64,000 nt of DNA from Conus ventricosus (taxonomy: Eukaryota > Mollusca > Gastropoda > Neogastropoda > Conidae). A model generated the notes under the pieces. That model saw only the letters and a list, made by a program, of their open reading frames with translations, was not told where the DNA came from and ran no database searches. The position numbers and the translations under genes were made by a program. The stretch is from the NCBI GenBank assembly GCA_018398815.1, contig CM031609.1, positions 39,326,002 through 39,390,001 of the forward strand, read 5' to 3'. Below are positions 12,171-24,086 of the stretch, one piece after another; within the stretch, counting starts at the first letter, position 1; each line of letters starts with the position of its first letter.

Positions 12171-12397
12171 GTAGAATCAGACTGCCACAAACTATATACT
12201 GAAGAAAAAAAGCAAACAATTTAATCTCCCATGGTCCATAATACTGGTTAAAATGAAGACTATCTGAGAGAGATGACAATGCTTGTTTTTGCTGGTTAGT
12301 AGGCAGCCTGGCCGGTTGATTTTCTCCTTCCAACCTCAAAGCAATCCCACACCAAAGGCAGACACACTTAGCCGACATTCAACAGAGCCACACAGAC

Positions 12398-12517
12398 CTG
12401 CCGTGGAAGCAGGCCGCTTTGGAAACATGGCTGCACGGAAGGCTGCACTCATCTCCCCGCTACGGGGAATTGTGAAATACTTCTCTGACTCGCTGGACAC
12501 TGAGGTCAACGCAAGGT
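12398..12517 (-). CDS. MTSS1: MTSS1 ortholog, KRPASTAG exon (exon 10 visible)
   Basis: This 120-nt exon encodes KYFTIPRSGEMSAAFRAAMF followed by PKRPASTAG. Human MTSS1 has STIPRNSDISQSYRRMFQAKRPASTAGL at this place. The acceptor is GTGTTTGCAG|AC, whose first two bases complete Asp with the G from exon 9. The donor is ACGGCAG|GTCTGT, phase 1. This is the last recognised coding exon to the left. The proline-rich C-terminus and the actin-binding WH2 domain expected for the family are not found between here and the window start, so they should lie further left. Confidence 0.88.
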
Positions 12518-13944
12518 CTGCAAACACAACACGTCACAACACACAGGAAGGATGAAAAAAAAAGGTCACACGGAAAACCAAAGTGCGCTCTCTGGAGCAT
12601 CACACACAGTCCATTCACAGGCACATGCTACACAACTGAACAAAAGCAGTACACATCAGGGAAACTGAACACATCGTTACCTAAAAAAAAGCAGAACCTC
12701 TGCTAATGGCCTCTCCATACACTTTTTCATCAACCCACAAATCTATGCCAGATCATGCCTCAATGAATGCCATTGCTGACTTCTGCCATTGCTGACTTCT
12801 ATTTTGTGCCTCCCACCGAGCTACTGAACATCTGTAATTACTTTCTATCTAAACCTATTTTAAAAGTTTAAATCTCAAGGCCAGTCACTTCCATAATGTA
12901 AAATGTGCTAACATAACTCACAACATCAGTTGCATGACAATCTGACAGTATCTGTGCCAGTGTGTTTCATAAGCATTATAATGTCTGGTCTCAAATTCAT
13001 TTTTGACGAATGAAAACTCTTGTCTACAATTTCAAGGGCAAGGAGGCCTATGTCAATCTAGGCCCAATTTATCTATAGTAAGGGTTTGACTAAGCCATGG
13101 CAAAAATGATTTGAGCAGAGTGTTTAATCATTCAAATCATTAGACATGAAATTTGTGAACTATCTGTGACCGATATGTTCACTATCATGCTGGCTGTGTA
13201 TATGACCAATACATTCATCAGTCAGTGTTCCCACATATAAAATGAATTGATAACAACCTTCTTCCACACAAAGACTCCTCCCTTCAATGTAGCCTATGTA
13301 TCTAGAGGTTCTACTGTATCTGCATTCAGAAAAATTAGCAAACAAAACTGAATAAAAGCAAACTCTGTTTATACAGAAAGTGCATATATCATCGAAAGGA
13401 TCTTGGTGCTCTTTTCAACAACATGCACATGGCAAAACTTTAGAAAATCATAATCACCATTCCAGACTGAACAACGCAAGATACTGGTATCTAAAATCAT
13501 GCAAAACAACAATGAACCAAACGTCAATGTCACTCGAAGTCATGTTTGCATCACACCAAATCATTCTACATGCTACAAACAACGTAAAAGATTGAAGTAC
13601 AAACAATGTAAAAGATTAAAGAACAACTTACTTACACAAAGAACACAATAAAAAGCTTGTATCTCAAATAATAAAACAAGATGTTTGTTTTTGCACATCA
13701 GTCATCCACGATGCATCTCATAAACTAAAACCTACAGCACACAGCAGCAAAAAGAGCTGAGAGCACTTCTTCTGTATACAGTCGTAGAGCATTCAGTCTT
13801 TATGATCTTTTTGTTTTTGCTTCGTTTTTCTAATTTTCTCCAGATAATACAGCAAGTTTGTTTTACTTCAGATGACAGATGTGAGGTGTAAGTATATGAG
13901 AACTGGTACAAACGGACGGATCCACTTTGGGGATGAGGAGTAAA
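12518..13944. other. Intron between exons 10 and 9, first part
   Basis: AT-rich intron sequence of the MTSS1 ortholog. No coding motif, mobile element or structured repeat stands out except short duplicated words (for example CTGCCATTGCTGACTTCT twice near 12775). Confidence 0.55.
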
Positions 13945-14193
13945 CAGAAGTGGGGCCACTGTCTGATGATTGTTTTATCATGGCAAATATGGAGGCAGTT
14001 AAGAGTTCAACACTGAGACTTAACAGGCAGAAGTGGGGGCACTGTCTGATGATTGTTTTATCATGGCAAATATGGAGGCAGTTAAGAGTTTAACACTGAG
14101 ATTTAACAGACAGAAGTGGGGCACTGTCTGATGATTGTTTTATCACTGCAAATATGGAGGCAGTTAAGAGTTTAACACCGAGATTTTGTCTTC
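13945..14193. repeat. 83-bp tandem repeat, three copies
   Basis: Units begin with CAGAAGTGGGG at 13945, 14028 and 14111. They share CACTGTCTGATGATTGTTTT and GGAGGCAGTTAAGAGTT with few differences. It lies inside the intron between exons 10 and 9. Confidence 0.9.
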
Positions 14194-14371
14194 CAAGCTA
14201 ATTCATGTCACTCCTAACCTACCTTGCATAGTCTACTAATAGTTTTATGTTTTGATCGCACCATCTGTACACAGTGAAGTGAATATGACTTACTGCTTCG
14301 GAATGGAAAAGGGCTGAGGTGGGTTTATTATTTCAATTATCCTAGGGGATTTTCTATTTCAACTGCCGTGC

Positions 14372-14900
14372 TTCCCTGTGACAGTTGCCCCATACAGGCA
14401 TACTCTGCACACAGCCCCAACACTGCAGCCCTCAGTGAGTAATCAATATCAGGTCATCATGTGGCAACTTACCAGAGCAGACACTGCTCTGCTGCTGAAT
14501 CACTTTGGTGGTATTCAGCGGTGCCTGTTCTGATCCAATATATGCAGGACCTACTACAGCCCCTTTTGATGACAACAACTCCTTAGTGGCACAGCCAGAG
14601 TACGTGTCCCCTTAGGGTGGGTGCACAACGTCCTTCCAGTGGCAGCACCCATCAACTTGGTGATAGCAGCGATTCTGACGTGAACTCAATTGACATGGCT
14701 GTGGTGAGAAAAATGAAAAGGAGATCTGCCACAGACGCAGGACAAGAATTTGAAAGCTTTCTTTCTACCGACGGTCAATGAAGATGTAAATGATGTTATG
14801 GAGTTTCGTTCTGGTCTGAGAGACTACAGATACGTTCTCCATGATTCAGACCAAAATGCATATCATGGAGTCAACCACACCCATTGATAGGTTCCTATTT
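14372..14900 (+). repeat. Dispersed repeat, same family as 58240-58830
   Basis: The block matches 58240-58830 in order and orientation. Shared words include CAGCGGTGCCTGTTCTGATC (versus CAGTGGCGCCTGTTCTGATC), a GACGACAA..-like segment, and TCTGGTCTGAGAGACTAC with GGAGTCAACCA at the right end. The right end corresponds to the tail of the tRNA-derived SINE at 58.7-59.06 kb, but the tRNA-like head is missing here. It is probably a truncated copy of the same mobile unit. Confidence 0.7.
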
Positions 14901-14950
14901 CAGTTGCTATGGTCACAGATATCTGATGTCTTAAAGTTATTTAGAGGTCA
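14882..14950 (+). repeat. Inverted-repeat block B, left copy
   Basis: CATTGATAGG...TTTCAGTTGCTATGGTCACAG followed by ATCTGATGTCTTA and TTATTTAGAGGT. Its reverse complement lies at 15603-15685 with a few mismatches. Confidence 0.8.
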
Positions 14951-15119
14951 CTCGAGGTGACCATCTGAAAGGCTGGTAAAGAAATCTGAACTACTGTCTC
15001 AAGAGATGCTTCTCCACAGAGTGTTCTTCTCCACAGTACACCCAACATGTCTACACTAGTGCTGGTTGGGGCATAAAAACAAAAATCCCATAAATGCAAG
15101 CTCTGGAGGGGAATGCTCA

Positions 15120-15385
15120 CTCCTATTGGGTTTGTGACAAAGAGTCAATGTCCTCACTATGGGGCTTTGTTGGGATGACCTGCCTATGCTGGGTAAGAAC
15201 AGGTGCTTCTGTGTACTACTGAGGCGACTATGGCGCAGCGTCTCCTCTGGTGGGTTGCTTCATGAAAACTTGACGTTGACAATGCCTGTGGAGTGCTGGT
15301 GGCAGGACAAACCAGGTTGTGTGATTCTGGAAGGCCTGCCAGAATAACTGGCTTGTGGGGAAATGGCATTGGAGTTAGCTGATTT
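15120..15385 (-). repeat. Inverted partial copy of the 14.4-kb / 58.3-kb dispersed repeat
   Basis: Read on the minus strand, this contains CACCAGCACTCCACAGGC, GCAACCCACCAGAGGAGA and AGCACCTGTTCTTACCC. These match 58330-58450 (CACCAGCAATCCACAGGG, GCAACCCACCAGAGGAGA, GGCGCCTGTTCTGATC). It lies opposite to the copy at 14372-14900. Confidence 0.72.
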
Positions 15386-15602
15386 TTTTACGAAGGTTTG
15401 ATTTGACTAACTGAGAATTCATGGAACCATATGTGTTTGAATATGGCAGCATTCATTTTAAAGAAAACCAAGAAGTTTGTTCTAATTCTAGAACTTAACT
15501 GTCTTTGTAATTTTAAAGTCGGTTCTTATTTTAGGAGTTTAACTGTCTTCATAACTTTCTTGTATTTTGATCACTTCATTAGACCAAAACAGCACTGAAA
15601 TT

Positions 15603-15685
15603 TGATTAGTGGAACCTCTAAATAATTGTAAGACATCAGACATCTGTGACCATAGCAACTGAAATGGGCACCTATCAATGAAAAG
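15603..15685 (-). repeat. Inverted-repeat block B, right copy
   Basis: Reverse complement of 14882-14950; the words TTTCAGTTGCTATGGTCACAG and TTATTTAGAGGT are recovered on the minus strand. Confidence 0.8.
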
Positions 15686-15954
15686 TATGAAAACCTTTTT
15701 CATTTTCTGTCAACGAGTATGAATTTCAGTTGCTTATAACAAAAACAACAAGAAATCTTCAAGTAAAAACTCATTTAAAACTTCACGTCTTGGTCAGCAA
15801 GTAGTGTTTTCGTTTGTTTGTTTTTACCATAAGCTTGAGATTGATTTCAGCTGATAATCATAGGTCTTAAAAAAGGCCCCAAAACATGCAATTTGGGGGG
15901 TGGGGGTGGGGGCAACCATTTCATTTTGTCTTCAGCCCAACAGAATCTAGGATT

Positions 15955-16215
15955 TCTGCAGGTCATTCTAGAGAAATTGTTCTGCAGGTCATTCTAGAGA
16001 AATTGTTCTGCAGGTAATTCTAGAGAAATTGTTCTGCAGGTAATTCTAGAGAAATTGTTCTGCAGGTAATTCTAGAGAAATTGTTCTGCAGGTCATTCTA
16101 GAGAAATTGTTCTGCAGGTCATTCTACAGAAATTGTTCTGCAGGTCATTCTAGAGAAATTGTTCTGCAGGTAATTCTAGAGAAATTGTTCTGCAGGTAAT
16201 TCTAGAGAAATTCCA
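15955..16215. repeat. 26-bp minisatellite, about 10 copies
   Basis: The unit is CTGCAGGTCATTCTAGAGAA plus ATTGTT, with GTCATT/GTAATT variants in alternate blocks. It lies about 160 bp beyond the 3' side of exon 9 on the minus strand, so it is just inside the intron. Confidence 0.92.
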
Positions 16216-16323
16216 CTGAACTGCACAGCTACAACATTTCACAAGACAACCACCTCCCTCCAACATTCAAAACAAGAGCAAACTAGTAACCTTCAAGGCA
16301 TCATTCCACGATGCCAAATCAAG

Positions 16324-16326
<3 letters not shown>

Positions 16327-16374
<48 letters not shown>

Positions 16375-16375
16375 A
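16327..16375. repeat. (CA)n microsatellite abutting the exon 9 splice donor
   Basis: About 46 bp of uninterrupted CA on the plus strand. On the coding (minus) strand it is (GT)n that starts directly at the donor GTAAGT, so the first 50 bases of the intron are almost all GT. Confidence 0.95.
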
Positions 16376-16376
16376 C

Positions 16377-16548
16377 CACCCGATGCAATGGTGTCCTCTG
16401 ACCCCGACGGTGTGCTGTTCATCGTGGCGTACCCGCTGGAGCACTGCAGTGACGTGTGGCTGGCCGAGTCGTAGGTCGACTGCAGGGCGGCAGTGCTCTC
16501 CTCCAGCTCTCGTATGGCAGCTGCCAGTTCAAGGCTGTTCTGCTGCAT
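16377..16548 (-). CDS. MTSS1: MTSS1 ortholog, SSGY/SEDTI exon (exon 9 visible)
   Basis: This exon encodes LELAAAIRELEESTAALQST and then SLQCSSGYATMNSTPSGSED TIASGG. Human MTSS1 has DSLQCSSGYSTQTTTPCCSEDTI, an unmistakable match, preceded by a comparable ELALALSRGLQLDTQ helix. The donor is GGGTG|GTAAGT, phase 1, which joins exon 10 correctly. The start is uncertain. CCTATGCCAG|ATG gives phase 0 and mismatches exon 8. A weaker acceptor GATGAG|GT (start at 16568) gives the phase that fits exon 8. The donor is followed directly by a long (GT)n run. Confidence 0.87.
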
Positions 16549-16568
16549 CTGGCATAGGGAACGGCTAC

Positions 16569-18440
16569 CTCATCAGTACACGAACAACACGGATGCTACA
16601 CACACACACCTGGTCAGGAAAATGGTAACCTCATCTGTACATGAATCGCTAATGACACAGGTCTGTCAAAAGTGAGAGTTAAGCACATCTTGTGGACAGA
16701 GGGTAAGCCACTGTTTCAAAAGATTGGGCGTTAATTGCACCAGCCGCCACTGTTGGAAAGCCTTTGCGTTATTAACACTAGCACATGTCATGCTCTTTAA
16801 AACTTAATCATTATGCATCTACTGCCGCAGTTATTATCCGACTACTTTGCACATTCTTTGGGAAGCCTCACCAAAGTTGTTACTGTCCACTGCAGAAGCT
16901 GGTTAAAGAACATACCATTTTCCTTGATGTCATCTACACATCAAATCATACAACAATGCAGATGCAAGGCTTTTTTCAAAACTTGTATTTTAGTACATGG
17001 GGAAATTATATGATCTCATTTATCTAAGGTCGGCAGTCAACATTAACGGGAAATTTCTTTTTTTTTTTTTTATTCATTGCTAATTATGCCAATCAACAAA
17101 TGCACAAATCTACATTGCATTCTAATGTATGTAACATGGAATCATTCACTTCAATCATTTTTTGTTAGTACAGTTTTCCATACTGCATGCACACACTTTT
17201 ACAAAAGAAAAAAACAATCCCAAACTAGCATGAAGTTAATCTGTCATAGCAGATACATCAGGTATTCCATTCAAAATGCAGTCACCAAACTGTTAGTAAC
17301 AAAACGGATTAAAGTCATTCAGTTGTTTCTTTATGTTCACTACCACAGACCAGGCCACTGGGAGGAAAAACAAAACAACAGAACAAAAACATTGTTGGTT
17401 CAGACTAGAAATGATCTCCTGTCAAAAAAAAAAACAAAAAAAAAAAAAAAAAAAACAACTAAACACCCACTTTCGTCTTCTGCTCCCTCCCTCCTTCAAC
17501 TGTATACTCTCTCCTCCCTGCGTTTCACTATCACTTTACAGCTTGTTCCAACATTTGACCAGCTCTTGGAAGCCTAACACACATGTGCTCTTTTGTGCCG
17601 TTCGCTCATCAAACGATCACAGCAGTAAACAACTTTATACAAATTAAGTCTTCAGGACTTGTAACTAAAGCAATGATGGCACATTTCAGTATAAGTAGTT
17701 TCATTATTTTTTTTATTTCAGTTCATTTTTTTGCTGGATATAATCATCCCCATCTGCAGGTAAAAACTTTGAAGGTGAAACATGCCTGACAAGAATTATG
17801 ATAAGCAATAATAACAGCAAAATGATTGTTGCTATTGTTGAGGAGCATCAGCAGTTAAGTATGTCACTGACTGAAGAAAATCCACTCCAGTGTGTTGTTC
17901 AAACTACCCCCCTGTATATTGCTACGGCAAACTCGTCTATGTGTTGTTCAAACTACCCCCCTGTATATTGCCACGGCAAACTCATCTATAGTCAAGCTCA
18001 CCATAGCTGCTACATTGTAAGGGCAAAAGATTAAAACAATTTTTTTTAAGTTATACACTAGTGATTGTTATATCTTCACTAAAATGACCACATTATGAAA
18101 TAATGTTTTTTCATTGCTACTGCCCCCTCTTCCTCCCTTCCCCCTCCTATTTTTCTCCTTATTTGAGAATCATCTTCAGAAATACAGGGAAACAAAATGT
18201 TTAACAGGTTGACGAACGGTAACAGGAGATGAGGAGGGTCTTGCACAAAGAGACAAACTGGTCTGTTCTAACACTCCATAGCAGCTTCCAACCACCACAC
18301 CACCAGACAACACCAGTGCCTCTCACCAACGATGGAGTTTCATCCCAAATCAACTGGTTGGCTCTCCCTACATAAGCAGTATCTAGTTCACAGATTTCCG
18401 TCTACTGATCCATTAAAAAAAATTCATGCACGTATCCGTT
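16569..18440. other. Intron between exons 9 and 8, right of exon 9
   Basis: AT-rich intron. Poly-T (17059-17072) and poly-A (17425-17455) tracts and a 49-bp duplication at 17892-17989 are the only structured items seen. Frames in this stretch have no recognisable domains. Confidence 0.55.
17892..17989. repeat. 49-bp direct duplication, two copies
   Basis: GTGTTGTTCAAACTACCCCC begins at 17892 and at 17941. The copies differ at three or so positions. Confidence 0.88.
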
Positions 18441-18449
18441 GCGTTGAGT

Positions 18450-18539
18450 AGAGGGTGTGTGTGCGTGTGTGTATGTGTGTGTGTAAGTGTGTGGTGTGTG
18501 TGTGTGTTGGGTGTGTTTGAAAGTACATGTGTATGTGCA

Positions 18540-18584
<45 letters not shown>

Positions 18585-18623
18585 GTGTGTGTGTTAGTGT
18601 GTGTGTGTGTTAGTGTGTGTGTG

Positions 18624-18673
<50 letters not shown>

Positions 18674-18861
18674 GTACATGTGTGAGTTCAAGTGTGTGCG
18701 TGTGTGTATGTGTGTGTGTGTGTAAGAGTAAGTGTGAGTGTGAGTGTGAGTGTGTGTGTGTGTGTGTATGAGTGTGCATGTGTGTGTGTGTGTATGTGTG
18801 TGTGTGTGCATGTGTGTGTGTGTGTGTGTGTGTGTGCATGTGTGTGTGTGTGTGTGTGTGC
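18450..18861. repeat. Long imperfect (GT)n tract
   Basis: About 410 bp of GT-rich sequence with TGTGCATGT, GAGTGT and TTAGTGTG interruptions. Open frames through it encode only Cys/Val or His/Thr runs and are artefacts. Confidence 0.95.
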
Positions 18862-21244
18862 AGGAACATGCATGGCTTGTATCTGCATTACCTACATAAG
18901 TGTGTAAATGTCCATGCTGATATGCAGTTGTTTTTTTCCAAATTTTGCAAACATGCAGTCTCTCCATCTCCATTTCATGCATGCAAATAATGGCAACAAT
19001 GCCAAAAAAAATGTGATCCATTCACCTGTAATCTTACCTGGAAAGAGAGGTGCACAATGCAAAATGAACACCAAATTAATTTTCTTAGATAACCTTTAAT
19101 ACATGTCTGAGCTAGCCCAACCATGTCAACTGAAGTCGTCTCTCATAAGTAATGATATCTCAGTCCACACGAACAGGGCAGAATATGTTTCCTTAGCTAA
19201 ATATTACCTTTCTTTGAATTCAAGCTTAAACATAAGGAAAAAAATCTACACTACAATATCACAAAAATACATATGAACCAACAGTTAAAATGTTCAGGAC
19301 AGAAAAGTTCATCTTTCCATTCCAGAAGGTAAAAGTTCATGCGACCTGTTCAGTTATTTAGACAAACAAAACTGCAGTCCGAGACAAAAAGAAAAAACCC
19401 TATGGATTTTTTTCATATCAATTCTGATCATGTATTGATCCCATCTTGGTTTTGCTCTCTTTTCTTTTGTGGCCAGCTCAAAATAAGAAATAAACATTAT
19501 TGGAAAAGCTAAGCTGAAAAGGAAATACACTTTTTACATACCTATAATATTCACTAAAAAGAAGAAAGCAACAACTAAAGAGTGACTAAATAATGACATA
19601 CTTATAAAATTAATTAAAACAGACAAAAACATGAATTCATCAAATGACAGACTCTTTCTCTGATACAATTTCAGACATTATCTCCTGGGAGAAAAACCTA
19701 GTTTAAAAAAAAAGCCAAAAAAAAGCCGAGTACCATTCACATTCTGTTATTATTACTCTCTTTAGTGGAACTTCATGAGAAGAGATCAAAACGCTGCTTT
19801 TGCTATTGCTGTGAAGTGGAACCTCTACAAAACAAAAGAGCTTCCATCCAGTAACAGTTGCAGCCAAGCTAACAGTCAAAACGGTAAGCCTGTCTCCCCA
19901 GCAAACGAATGAGCAACTTCACAGGTCATGAGTCTTTACCTGGTGTATATATCTCGCTCCTTGACTGGAGGCTGAAGAGAGGCATCCCAAACAGAAATCC
20001 ATAGAATTAACCCTACAGACAGTTGAAAAAACTTTCCTTTCTTTGGATTTGTGATTACACCTTAAATAAGAAACAACAACAATCAAAAAAGGGAAGGGCA
20101 GTGGAGTGTGGGTAGTACAGGCATGGAAGTGATGTTTGTACATTTCCCACAATGCACCCAACCTTTCAATTCCACCACATGTTGTGTGTGGAACAAGTAC
20201 AGGAAGCAGTTAAGCTGTTGAACTAAAAAAAAAGAACAAACAAATATATACAGCATCTTTCCTCCAAAACATCAGTTCAAATGCATTTCCAACTCTTGAA
20301 AAATGTTAAATATATATGTTCAATTCTCTCTGCTCAAGCAGAGTTCACAACCACCAGATGGCCATTTATCGGTTGGATAATTATTTCACTCTGTCCTTAC
20401 CAATTACAAACTCTCATCAAAACTTTGATTTAAGAAACCAGTCTGAACACCATGGTAATGTCTGCTAAAGCTTCCCTGAATCAAGTTGATCCTGATCAGT
20501 ACCGATTCAACTGATGGGTCACATCAAACAGGTGTTATGCATGTGACACTGAACACTGTGGGGAATACAACAGATATGCCCATGACAGACGGAAGGAAAA
20601 AAACATGAAATGACCAACAGCCAATAAGGTGGGAAGACTGATCGTAAGTCAGCTCTTCCAGAATCTGTGACAATCCCAAACTTGATAACGGGGGTAGGAT
20701 GGATGGGGGGGTGGGTGGAGGGGGGGGAGGAGGCCTTGGAGAGCAAGGAAAGGCGTCCAGTTGGGGTAGTTTGGGGCTCTTTTACCATTTTACCAGAGCT
20801 AAAAATGCAGAAAACCAGCCAAAAGGCTGGATTTCAAACTCCAGTTCATGTTGCTAATCATCTGCTTCAAAAAAAAATTCAGTTCCATTTTCCCTCATTC
20901 TTTTCACTTGTTTACAACAAAACCCAAACCCTTTTGGGCCCTAAAGAAAATTTAATTTTGCAGTTACCAAAAAGCGAGATTTGAAGTAACGTCAGAAGAA
21001 GCAATGAAAGTGCTAATGGTGGGATATGGAATATCAGTGAGATCCAGCAATGCCAAAACCAGGGGCGGGGGATCAAAATACCGTTTGGACCTAGCAACGC
21101 AAGAGTAAACAAGAGTGGGAAATTCCGTCAGATCTAGTAGTGAAAGTGAAAAGGGTTTGGGGACATCGAATATCTATCAGATAATTACAAGATAAGAAAG
21201 AAACTGACTTGAAGAAGAAAAAATTCACTTAAAAAGTATTCATA
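18862..21244. other. Intron between exons 9 and 8, middle
   Basis: AT-rich DNA with no recognised repeat family or exon. If a small missing exon joins exons 8 and 9 it could lie here, but I see no convincing candidate. Confidence 0.5.
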
Positions 21245-21372
21245 AAAAGAGAGAAAAACAGAGAGAGAGAGAGAGGGAGAGAGGGGGGGGGGGGGGGACA
21301 GAGAGAGAGAGAGGGAGGGGGAGAGAGGGGGTGAGAGAAAGAGAAAGAGAGACAGTGAGAGAGAGTACCATG
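21245..21372. repeat. (GA)n with embedded poly-G run
   Basis: GAGAGA tracts flank a G-run of about 13 at 21284-21297, then further GAGAGGGAGG variants. Confidence 0.92.
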
Positions 21373-22687
21373 GAGGATGGACGTAGAGAGGGAGAAGAAA
21401 GTAGATGGGGTGGCAAAGTGGGGGTAAAATGAAAATCAAATCAGAAACAGCTGACAGAAGCTCATGTGATACATTGATACAGTGATTTCACTATAACACT
21501 TTTAGCATCCAGCGAAAGAAATTTTCTTGCTCATATCCCGCAAAAATTTTCCACGCAGCCGTTGCATAAACTTTTTTTTCGGTTGTTTACCTGAATACAT
21601 TGCTATTGCATAAAATATTTTTTGTTGTTTAAACCCTTTAAAAACAATTAGGGAAACAAGATTAATAATCAAGTAAACAAGCATAACCTAAAAGAGTTAT
21701 ATCAAAAAGAATTAAATATTGCTTAACTACAGTAAAACTGAGGAACAGGAACAAAGACGTTGCCACCATGTGTTGCACACTATAACTGTTTAATAATGAT
21801 ACTAATAATGAGATAATGTAAAAATGATCAAAAATATTCACTGCCCCTTACTTGCTTCAGTCAGAAGATAATAACATTAAACCCTAACTGTCCTTCACTC
21901 CCCTTTCTCCAAAATTTAATTTTTCCACCATCATCATCTTGTGACAAACTGTCACAATTCTGTTAAAGCAAGGATGGACATTTTGTTAACCAGACATCTA
22001 AAAACCTTTCAAATCATACATTTTGCATGCAAACTTGTTCAAAAACAAAAAACAAACAAACAAAAAAAAACGATCAAAATTAATCAAGGCAGTAGTTGCA
22101 AATTACTGAGACCTATGTCAAGCACTCTACAAAAAGCATTTCCCGAGGCATGTTCTGAGCTATCTAACAGTAAGTTATCATTTAGAAATCTCTGTAACTT
22201 GCAAGTCCTCTCTCCTTTACCTAAAGTCCTGGATGGTTCTAGTTCGCATGTATTCAGTGAGTCAGATTCTCCCCCCCCATCCCTCCTACTCTCACAATTC
22301 CAGCAAAATAAACCGATGACCCCCGAAGAACTTCAAAAGACTTTGCAGGTATTATACAGACAAGCTGCCATCTCTACAGAACAAGTACATGGGATGCCTT
22401 ATTGGCAATTTTTACTTTAATTTTCATAATCGTACGCTTTAGCAAACTACCGAGGTCACTGATCTTTCCACACCAGGTAACACAGCTCAAATGGTTTTAA
22501 CTTCCCCAAACAACCATACATAAGCATTTTCCCTTGCTGGGAAAAGGGCATGTATTCAAAACACCAGGACTTTCAACCCGATCAAAAGCCAACAAAGACC
22601 TTGTGCACTCTCCAGTCCCATCCCTAAACTTATAAACACCTGCGAGAAATGTGGAGATCATTCGCATCTGCCATATCAGTCTCGTGG
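21373..22687. other. Intron between exons 9 and 8, right part
   Basis: AT-rich intron. A plus-strand open frame at 22112-22420 (MSSTLQKAFPEACSELSN...) has no recognisable domain and no matching splice context on the gene strand, so I leave it unassigned. Confidence 0.45.
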
Positions 22688-23013
22688 CAAAGGAAGTTAA
22701 CCTTCAGTGGCAAAGGAAGTTAATTAACTTTCAGTGGCAAAGGAAATTACTTGACCTTCAGTGGCAAAGGAAGTTAAAGCCATTCAGTGGCAAAGGAAGT
22801 TAATTAACCTTCAGTGGCAAAGGAAGTCAATTAAACCTTCAGTGGCAAAGGAAATTACTTGACCTTCAATGGCAAAGGAAGTAACCTTCAGTGCACAGGA
22901 AGTTAATTAACCTTCATGGCAAAGGAAGTTAATTAACCTTCAGTGGCAAAGGAAGTTAATTACCTTCAGTGGCAAAGGAAGTTAACCTTCAGTGGCAAAG
23001 GAAGTTAAACTTC
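22688..23013. repeat. Variable 18-27-bp minisatellite, about 13 copies
   Basis: The core CAGTGGCAAAGGAAGTTAA recurs, with variable linkers (TTAACCTT, TTGACCTT, GCCATT). Linker length differences make the period irregular. Confidence 0.9.
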
Positions 23014-24086
23014 TGTGCAACGAACTGTGGGAAGGCTGGTGTCCACAACTTGCGCCTGTGAAGAAACTTAGCTGACAATAACCAAGCAAATGATTCTTGT
23101 ATCCTTGTGCACATAACAAGTTCACACTAACCTCAATATATGTCACGACTTCAAGAAAAACAAGGTACCCACTAGCTGTGATTTGTCAATTTACAACAGA
23201 ATGAATTCTGTTGTCAGAAATTCTCCCTGTCTACCAATTCCACTCCAGGCTTCCATTTCTTGAGAGAAATTAAAATAAATGAATAAAAAATAACAAATGT
23301 CAGCATGAAAAAAAAAATGTAAAGGAACTGCAATCCACCCCCTTCCCCTCTCCTACCTCCTCTACATGTATGTTTGCTAATGAATAAGAAAAATCCTGGG
23401 CACTTCCCTTATAGTATATTCTTGGGCATTTGACCAAAAGAAGATGAACGCATGATCATGAATCTCTGCTTGGGCATTGATGTTCCTAGTATACCAGCGA
23501 CACCTGCTGACCACCAGGACTTGGGCAGGTGGGGACAGCACGACTTGGGGATTGGAGAAATGCAGGTTATGAAAAGGGAAGGTGGACGGGCGTGGAGGGA
23601 AGGAAGCAGGAGGTAGGTGCGGTTCTCAAAATTTGTCACGTTTCATCATCAAACTGTGCTGGTAACAGAACATACGTCTGCATCGTGTGTACAGGTACCC
23701 AGAAGCCAACACTTTACCAAAGAATCACCCTTAATATGTCGCAAGCAGCGCGGGCTCTGTGATTGTACGCATGACACTCAGGCTGAAGGGAACGCGCAGT
23801 CATAATCAAACTTGGCAATAGCAATGGCGATGTTAATTCTACGGTTAGTTTGCAAAGCAGAACGTTTCAACTCCACCACCAGACACAAACACCAACGTCA
23901 CAGCGTCAAAGCATACACGGCCAATACAAAGCAAGCACTCCAAAAGCCAGTGAAACGGTTTTAGCAAAGCAGTCAATACATGGGAAGAATGAAGAAAATC
24001 CTGGAAATAAATAAAGGGATAAAGTATTAAAAAAAAATATATGAAAGGTAATCAGCTGAAGATTGGCACTCATCATCCTCGGTCAC
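23014..24086. other. Intron just 3' of exon 8
   Basis: Nothing recognised. Mixed AT-rich DNA with a short C/T-rich stretch near 23337-23360. Confidence 0.5.

Noticed and set aside
11322..12224. A 300-codon plus-strand repeat protein
   Set aside because: The frame is open only because the 42-bp unit is a multiple of three; the opposite strand is open as well, with no start context, domain or signal.
18413..19021. Long open frames rich in His/Thr or Cys/Val across 18.4-18.9 kb
   Set aside because: They are translations of an imperfect (GT)n tract with no splice or domain evidence. The same holds for frames at 43.5-44.2, 54.8-55.5, 56.4-56.8, 58.1 and 59.1-59.6 kb.
19990..20062. Candidate small exon between exons 8 and 9
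   Set aside because: A T-rich tract and AAG acceptor-like sequence exist, but the encoded segment has no similarity and the donor is poor.
22112..22420. Plus-strand coding exon
   Set aside because: Open for about 100 codons with no recognised domain, opposite to the host gene, and no convincing splice context.
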